A stretch of DNA of 8,635 nt from UBA9676 sp035532275 (GTDB lineage: Bacteria > Actinomycetota > Actinomycetes > Streptosporangiales > Streptosporangiaceae): positions 1-8,635 of the forward strand of contig DATKRG010000244.1 in the NCBI GenBank assembly GCA_035532275.1. The letters are read 5' to 3'. Both the position numbers and the translations under genes were made by a program. Positions 6,766-8,635 of the stretch are shown here, one piece after another. Numbering within the stretch: the first letter of the stretch is position 1; every line of letters starts with the position of its first letter. The notes under the pieces were generated by a model that was not told the origin of the DNA, searched no databases, and saw nothing but the letters and a program-made list of their open reading frames with translations.

Positions 6766-7461
6766 TTACCCCCGCAGGCTGGTCAGCTCGGTGGTGGACA
6801 GCGACTCGGCGCGGCCGTGGTGGATCCGGATCAGCAGGCCGAACACGATCACCGCCACCAGCAGGTCGAACAGCAGCGCCACCTCCAGGATCAGCGGCAG
6901 GCTCGCCGCCACCACCAGGGCAGCCAGCGAGATCCCGTTCTCCAGCGAGAACAGCCCGATCGCCTGGGAGATCACGTCCCGGCGGTGGATCATCAGCACG
7001 AACGCCACCAGCACCACCGCGACCGAGACCGACAGGGCGATCGCGGGTGCGGCGCCGCCGGGAACCGGGAGCGCGCCCGCGGCGAAGAACCCGAACGCGG
7101 CCACCGCGATGGCCACCAGGACCGTCGCGGCCAGGCTCAGCCCGCCGCTGCCGGCGATGTCGCCTGCCTCGGTGCCCGCGCCCGGCGGGCGGTTCCCCCA
7201 CAGCAGGCGGCGCAGCACCAGCGGGATCACCACCACCTTCAGCGCCGCCGAGACGGCCGCCAGCACATACAGCTCCGGCAGGTGGTGCACCGCGCCGACG
7301 ATCACGGCCAGGACCGAGATCAGCCCGGACTGCGCCGCGTAGAGGCGGACCTGGTCACGGACCAGAGCCTGGCGGAACATGCCGAACTCGGCGAGCAGGA
7401 TCGCCGCCGCGATGACGTTCGCGCCCCCGGTGAACACGCCCGGCGCGTGTGCGGGACTCAT
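6766..7461 (-). CDS. hyfE: HyfE-like membrane subunit (contains NuoK-type region)
   Basis: A 231-residue membrane protein with about six to seven hydrophobic helices. The C-terminal half carries the HyfE hallmark FSLENGISLA (171-180), followed by LPLILEVALLFDLLVAV with E193 and D199, buried acids of the type that carry protons in NuoK-like subunits. K75 lies in an earlier helix. It links the NuoH-type and antiporter-type parts of the membrane arm. The ATG at 7461 shares its A with the TGA of hyfC (TGATG), and GGGGGTGG lies six bases before it. The same frame stays open upstream to 8499, through all of hyfC, but that part is Arg/Pro-rich and soluble-looking, so the short form is chosen. It corresponds to M. 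tuberculosis Rv0085 (hycP, about 220 residues). Confidence 0.9.
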   Translation of the reverse strand: MSPAHAPGVFTGGANVIAAAILLAEFGMFRQALVRDQVRLYAAQSGLISVLAVIVGAVHHLPELYVLAAVSAALKVVVIPLVLRRLLWGNRPPGAGTEAGDIAGSGGLSLAATVLVAIAVAAFGFFAAGALPVPGGAAPAIALSVSVAVVLVAFVLMIHRRDVISQAIGLFSLENGISLAALVVAASLPLILEVALLFDLLVAVIVFGLLIRIHHGRAESLSTTELTSLRG

Positions 7462-8423
7462 CAGCCACCCCCGAGGTAGAGCGTGAACACGCCGAGCACG
7501 GCGAGCAGGAACGCGGCGGACGCGTACTCGGTGATCTTGAACAGGCGCAGCTTGGCGAACGAGTTGTCGATGACCGCGATCACCACGCCCAGCAGCGCGG
7601 CCTTGCCCACCAGGGCGGCGATGGCCAGCAGCACGGACCCGGCCTGCTGGGTGGAGGCCAGCCCCCACGGCGCCACGAACACGTTCATGAAGATCGTGAA
7701 CAGGATGAGCTGCTTGGCCGCCGACCCCCACCGCAGCAGCGCGAGGTAGGGTCCGGAGTGCTCGAACGGGCGGGCCTCCTCGATCATCCCGAACTCGTTC
7801 GTCCCGGTGTGGGTCTCCACCGGGATCCGGCCGGTCTCGTACAGGATCACCATCAGCAGCGCCGCGGCCGCCAGCACGTGCGCGGGGCGGATGATCTGCC
7901 CGGCCGAGGACCGGACGGTGGCGGCCAGCGCATACGGCAGGTCGGTCCCGGTCAGCAGCGCCACCGTGAAGACCACGAACAGCACCACCGGCTCGGTGAT
8001 CGCGCCGAACGTCTTGGCGCGGCTCGCACCGAGCTGCGCGTAGGGGCTGCCGGTCTCCAGCGCCGCGACCGCGACCAGGAAGCCGGCCAGCGACAGGATG
8101 AACCCTCCGCCCAGGATGTCGCCCATGTAGCCCAGCGGCAGCGGGTAGCTGGTCAGCACCGGGATCAGCAGCGGCACCGTCAGGTAGCAGGTGAACGCGG
8201 CCAGCGGCGCGGCCAGGAAGACCCAGCTGGCCCCTTCCGGCGCCAGCGCCTCCTTGCGGAACAGCTTCGCCAGGTCGTAGTACGGCTGCAGCACCCGGGG
8301 GCCACGGCGTCCTTGCAGCCGCGCCTCCACCCGCGAGATCACGCCGGACACACCCGGCGCAGCGCCCACGATGGTGAGGACCTGCAGGGCCTGGATGACC
8401 GGGATCGGGAGGGACCCGCTCAT
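7461..8423 (-). CDS. hyfC: HyfC/HycD-like membrane anchor subunit (NuoH family)
   Basis: A 320-residue membrane protein with about eight helices. It is the subunit that docks the soluble redox arm and, in complex I, forms part of the quinone chamber. The first cytoplasmic loop keeps the family motif RRGPRVLQPYYDLAKLFRKE (39-58). A second conserved loop (196-225) contains ETGRIPVET, FGMIEEAR and EHSGP, the NuoH segment that lines the quinone and proton entry path. Conservation of this loop suggests a quinone-like or membrane-linked electron partner, although membrane-bound hydrogenases share it. The ATG at 8423 overlaps the stop of a 27-codon leader ORF (ATGA) and has no good Shine-Dalgarno, so translation probably depends on that leader. 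It ends in the TGATG overlap with hyfE. It matches M. tuberculosis Rv0084 (hycD, 316 residues). Confidence 0.94.
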   Translation of the reverse strand: MSGSLPIPVIQALQVLTIVGAAPGVSGVISRVEARLQGRRGPRVLQPYYDLAKLFRKEALAPEGASWVFLAAPLAAFTCYLTVPLLIPVLTSYPLPLGYMGDILGGGFILSLAGFLVAVAALETGSPYAQLGASRAKTFGAITEPVVLFVVFTVALLTGTDLPYALAATVRSSAGQIIRPAHVLAAAALLMVILYETGRIPVETHTGTNEFGMIEEARPFEHSGPYLALLRWGSAAKQLILFTIFMNVFVAPWGLASTQQAGSVLLAIAALVGKAALLGVVIAVIDNSFAKLRLFKITEYASAAFLLAVLGVFTLYLGGG

Positions 8424-8503
8424 GGCACGGCCCGGACGGCGCTGGCGGTGGGGGGTGAGCCCCCCGGATCTTTGCCGGGCGGCTCCGGCACGACGTCATC
8501 CAC
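8420..8503 (-). CDS. 27-codon leader ORF, coupled to hyfC
   Basis: A GTG-initiated 27-residue ORF (VDDVVPEPPGKD at its start, AVRAVP at its end), acidic at first and Pro/Gly-rich, with no membrane segment. It has the best Shine-Dalgarno in the window (GGAGGAGG, eight bases before GTG). Its TGA overlaps the hyfC ATG as ATGA. In contrast, hyfC has no good ribosome site of its own. A G6/C6 hairpin lies inside it. It could be a leader peptide that governs entry of ribosomes into hyfC, a small accessory subunit, or a remnant of a longer gene. The frame is closed upstream by a TGA at 8552-8554. An in-frame GTG at 8521 lies upstream of the Shine-Dalgarno and is less likely. Not recognised as any known family. 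Confidence 0.55.
   Translation of the reverse strand: MDDVVPEPPGKDPGGSPPTASAVRAVP
8450..8465 (-). promoter_or_regulatory. G6-CTCA-C6 hairpin in the operon leader
   Basis: In the mRNA, six G (8465-8460), a CTCA loop (8459-8456) and six C (8455-8450) make a perfect 6-bp all-GC stem with a tetraloop. It starts 26 nt before the hyfC ATG, inside the leader ORF. A ribosome translating the leader would melt it. If leader translation stalled or failed, the stem would stay folded close to the hyfC start. The pairing is seen; the regulatory role is inferred. Confidence 0.5.
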
Positions 8504-8511
8504 GATGATGG

Positions 8512-8519
8512 CCTCCTCC
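8512..8519 (-). promoter_or_regulatory. Strong Shine-Dalgarno of the leader ORF
   Basis: GGAGGAGG contains GGAGG, strongly complementary to the 16S rRNA 3' end, and sits eight bases before the GTG at 8503. It decides the start of the leader ORF and is much stronger than anything before hyfC. Confidence 0.7.
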
Positions 8520-8635
8520 ACTCCAGGTGCGGGCTCAGGGGGTAGAAGCCATCAGCGGGGCCATCCCGCGGTTCGGGCGAGCTTCATCGCCAGCGGCCAT
8601 TGTGGCCGATGCCGCCGCCGGACCGCAATCCAGGG
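8520..8635 (-). other. Upstream region of the operon; possible end of an earlier gene
   Basis: No gene can be called with confidence. One minus-strand frame is open from the window edge to a TGA at 8537-8535 (ending MAPLMASTP), but its third-position GC (about 22 of 32 codons) is lower than in the operon, so it may be non-coding. If real, it would be the C-terminus of an upstream gene ending 31 nt before the leader GTG. No clear -10/-35 pair is visible. The promoter is either here and weak, or beyond the window. Confidence 0.25.
8594..8608. promoter_or_regulatory. Inverted repeat CGGCCA-TTG-TGGCCG
   Basis: A perfect 6+3+6 palindrome about 90 bp upstream of the leader ORF start. Its size and spacing suit a dimeric regulator's binding site in front of the operon. 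GC-rich palindromes arise easily by chance in this composition, and no second copy was noticed, so the role is tentative. Confidence 0.3.

Noticed and set aside
5320..7479. A 719-codon plus-strand open frame, and similar long plus-strand frames at 1916-3082 and 4409-5848
   Set aside because: They are antisense to strongly recognised hyf-like genes and are Gln/Arg/Gly/His-rich, as expected from the reverse of GC-rich coding sequence.
854..8423. Functional hydrogenase 4 / formate hydrogenlyase
   Set aside because: All four NiFe cysteines and all four proximal-cluster cysteines are replaced, and no maturation or formate dehydrogenase gene is present in the window.
6766..8499. A 577-codon minus-strand frame covering hyfC and hyfE
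   Set aside because: Only the last 231 codons read as a HyfE-type membrane protein; the upstream part is Arg/Pro-rich and lies antiphase within the clear hyfC gene.
8535..8635. C-terminal fragment of a gene upstream of the leader ORF
   Set aside because: Open frame only about 33 codons, with weaker third-position GC than the operon and no recognisable motif; kept only as a note.

Overview
The window looks like a piece of a very GC-rich actinobacterial chromosome. This is an inference from strong G/C bias at third codon positions, frequent GTG starts, tightly coupled start/stop overlaps and a leaderless-type promoter. No species can be named from the sequence alone.

Layout. At the left (about 116-787, + strand) is a single small gene for a cytoplasmic protein with an N-terminal four-cysteine zinc-ribbon motif and a HEPN-like RNxxxH motif. 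Its -10 box sits where transcription would begin on the start codon itself, and an operator-like inverted repeat overlaps the promoter. A 66-bp convergent intergenic stretch (788-853) holds a GC hairpin and three perfect copies of an 8-bp repeat. The rest (854 to about 8503, - strand) is one polycistronic unit read right to left: a 27-codon leader ORF, then hyfC-like (NuoH-type), hyfE-like (NuoK-type region), hyfF-like (antiporter-type), hyfG-like (NuoC+NuoD-type large subunit), a fused ferredoxin + HyfI/NuoB-type small subunit, and hyfB-like (second antiporter-type). Starts and stops overlap by 1-4 nt or lie 3-13 nt apart.

How they work together. The order C-E-F-G-(H+I)-B resembles the E. 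coli hyf order without HyfA and HyfD and with HyfB moved to the end. The set of subunits matches the Mycobacterium tuberculosis Rv0082-Rv0087 locus in a permuted order. The membrane arm looks intact: the Glu/Lys residues of both antiporter-type subunits and the quinone-region motif of the NuoH-type subunit are present. The redox arm is altered. The large subunit has lost all four NiFe-binding cysteines (RxCGxCxxxH reads RTEGVASVAH; DPCxxC reads GLSIAG). The small subunit has lost all four canonical ligands of the proximal [4Fe-4S] cluster. Only one ferredoxin-type cluster site remains, in the fused N-terminal domain. The complex therefore cannot be a working [NiFe]-hydrogenase. It belongs with energy-converting-hydrogenase-related (Ehr-type) or complex-I-like assemblies whose substrate is unknown. 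No hydrogenase maturation or formate dehydrogenase gene is in the window.

The most notable points are the coordinated loss of both metal sites, the HycF-HycG-type fusion that keeps exactly one cluster, and the leader ORF. The leader has a near-perfect Shine-Dalgarno, an internal G6/C6 hairpin and an ATGA junction to hyfC.
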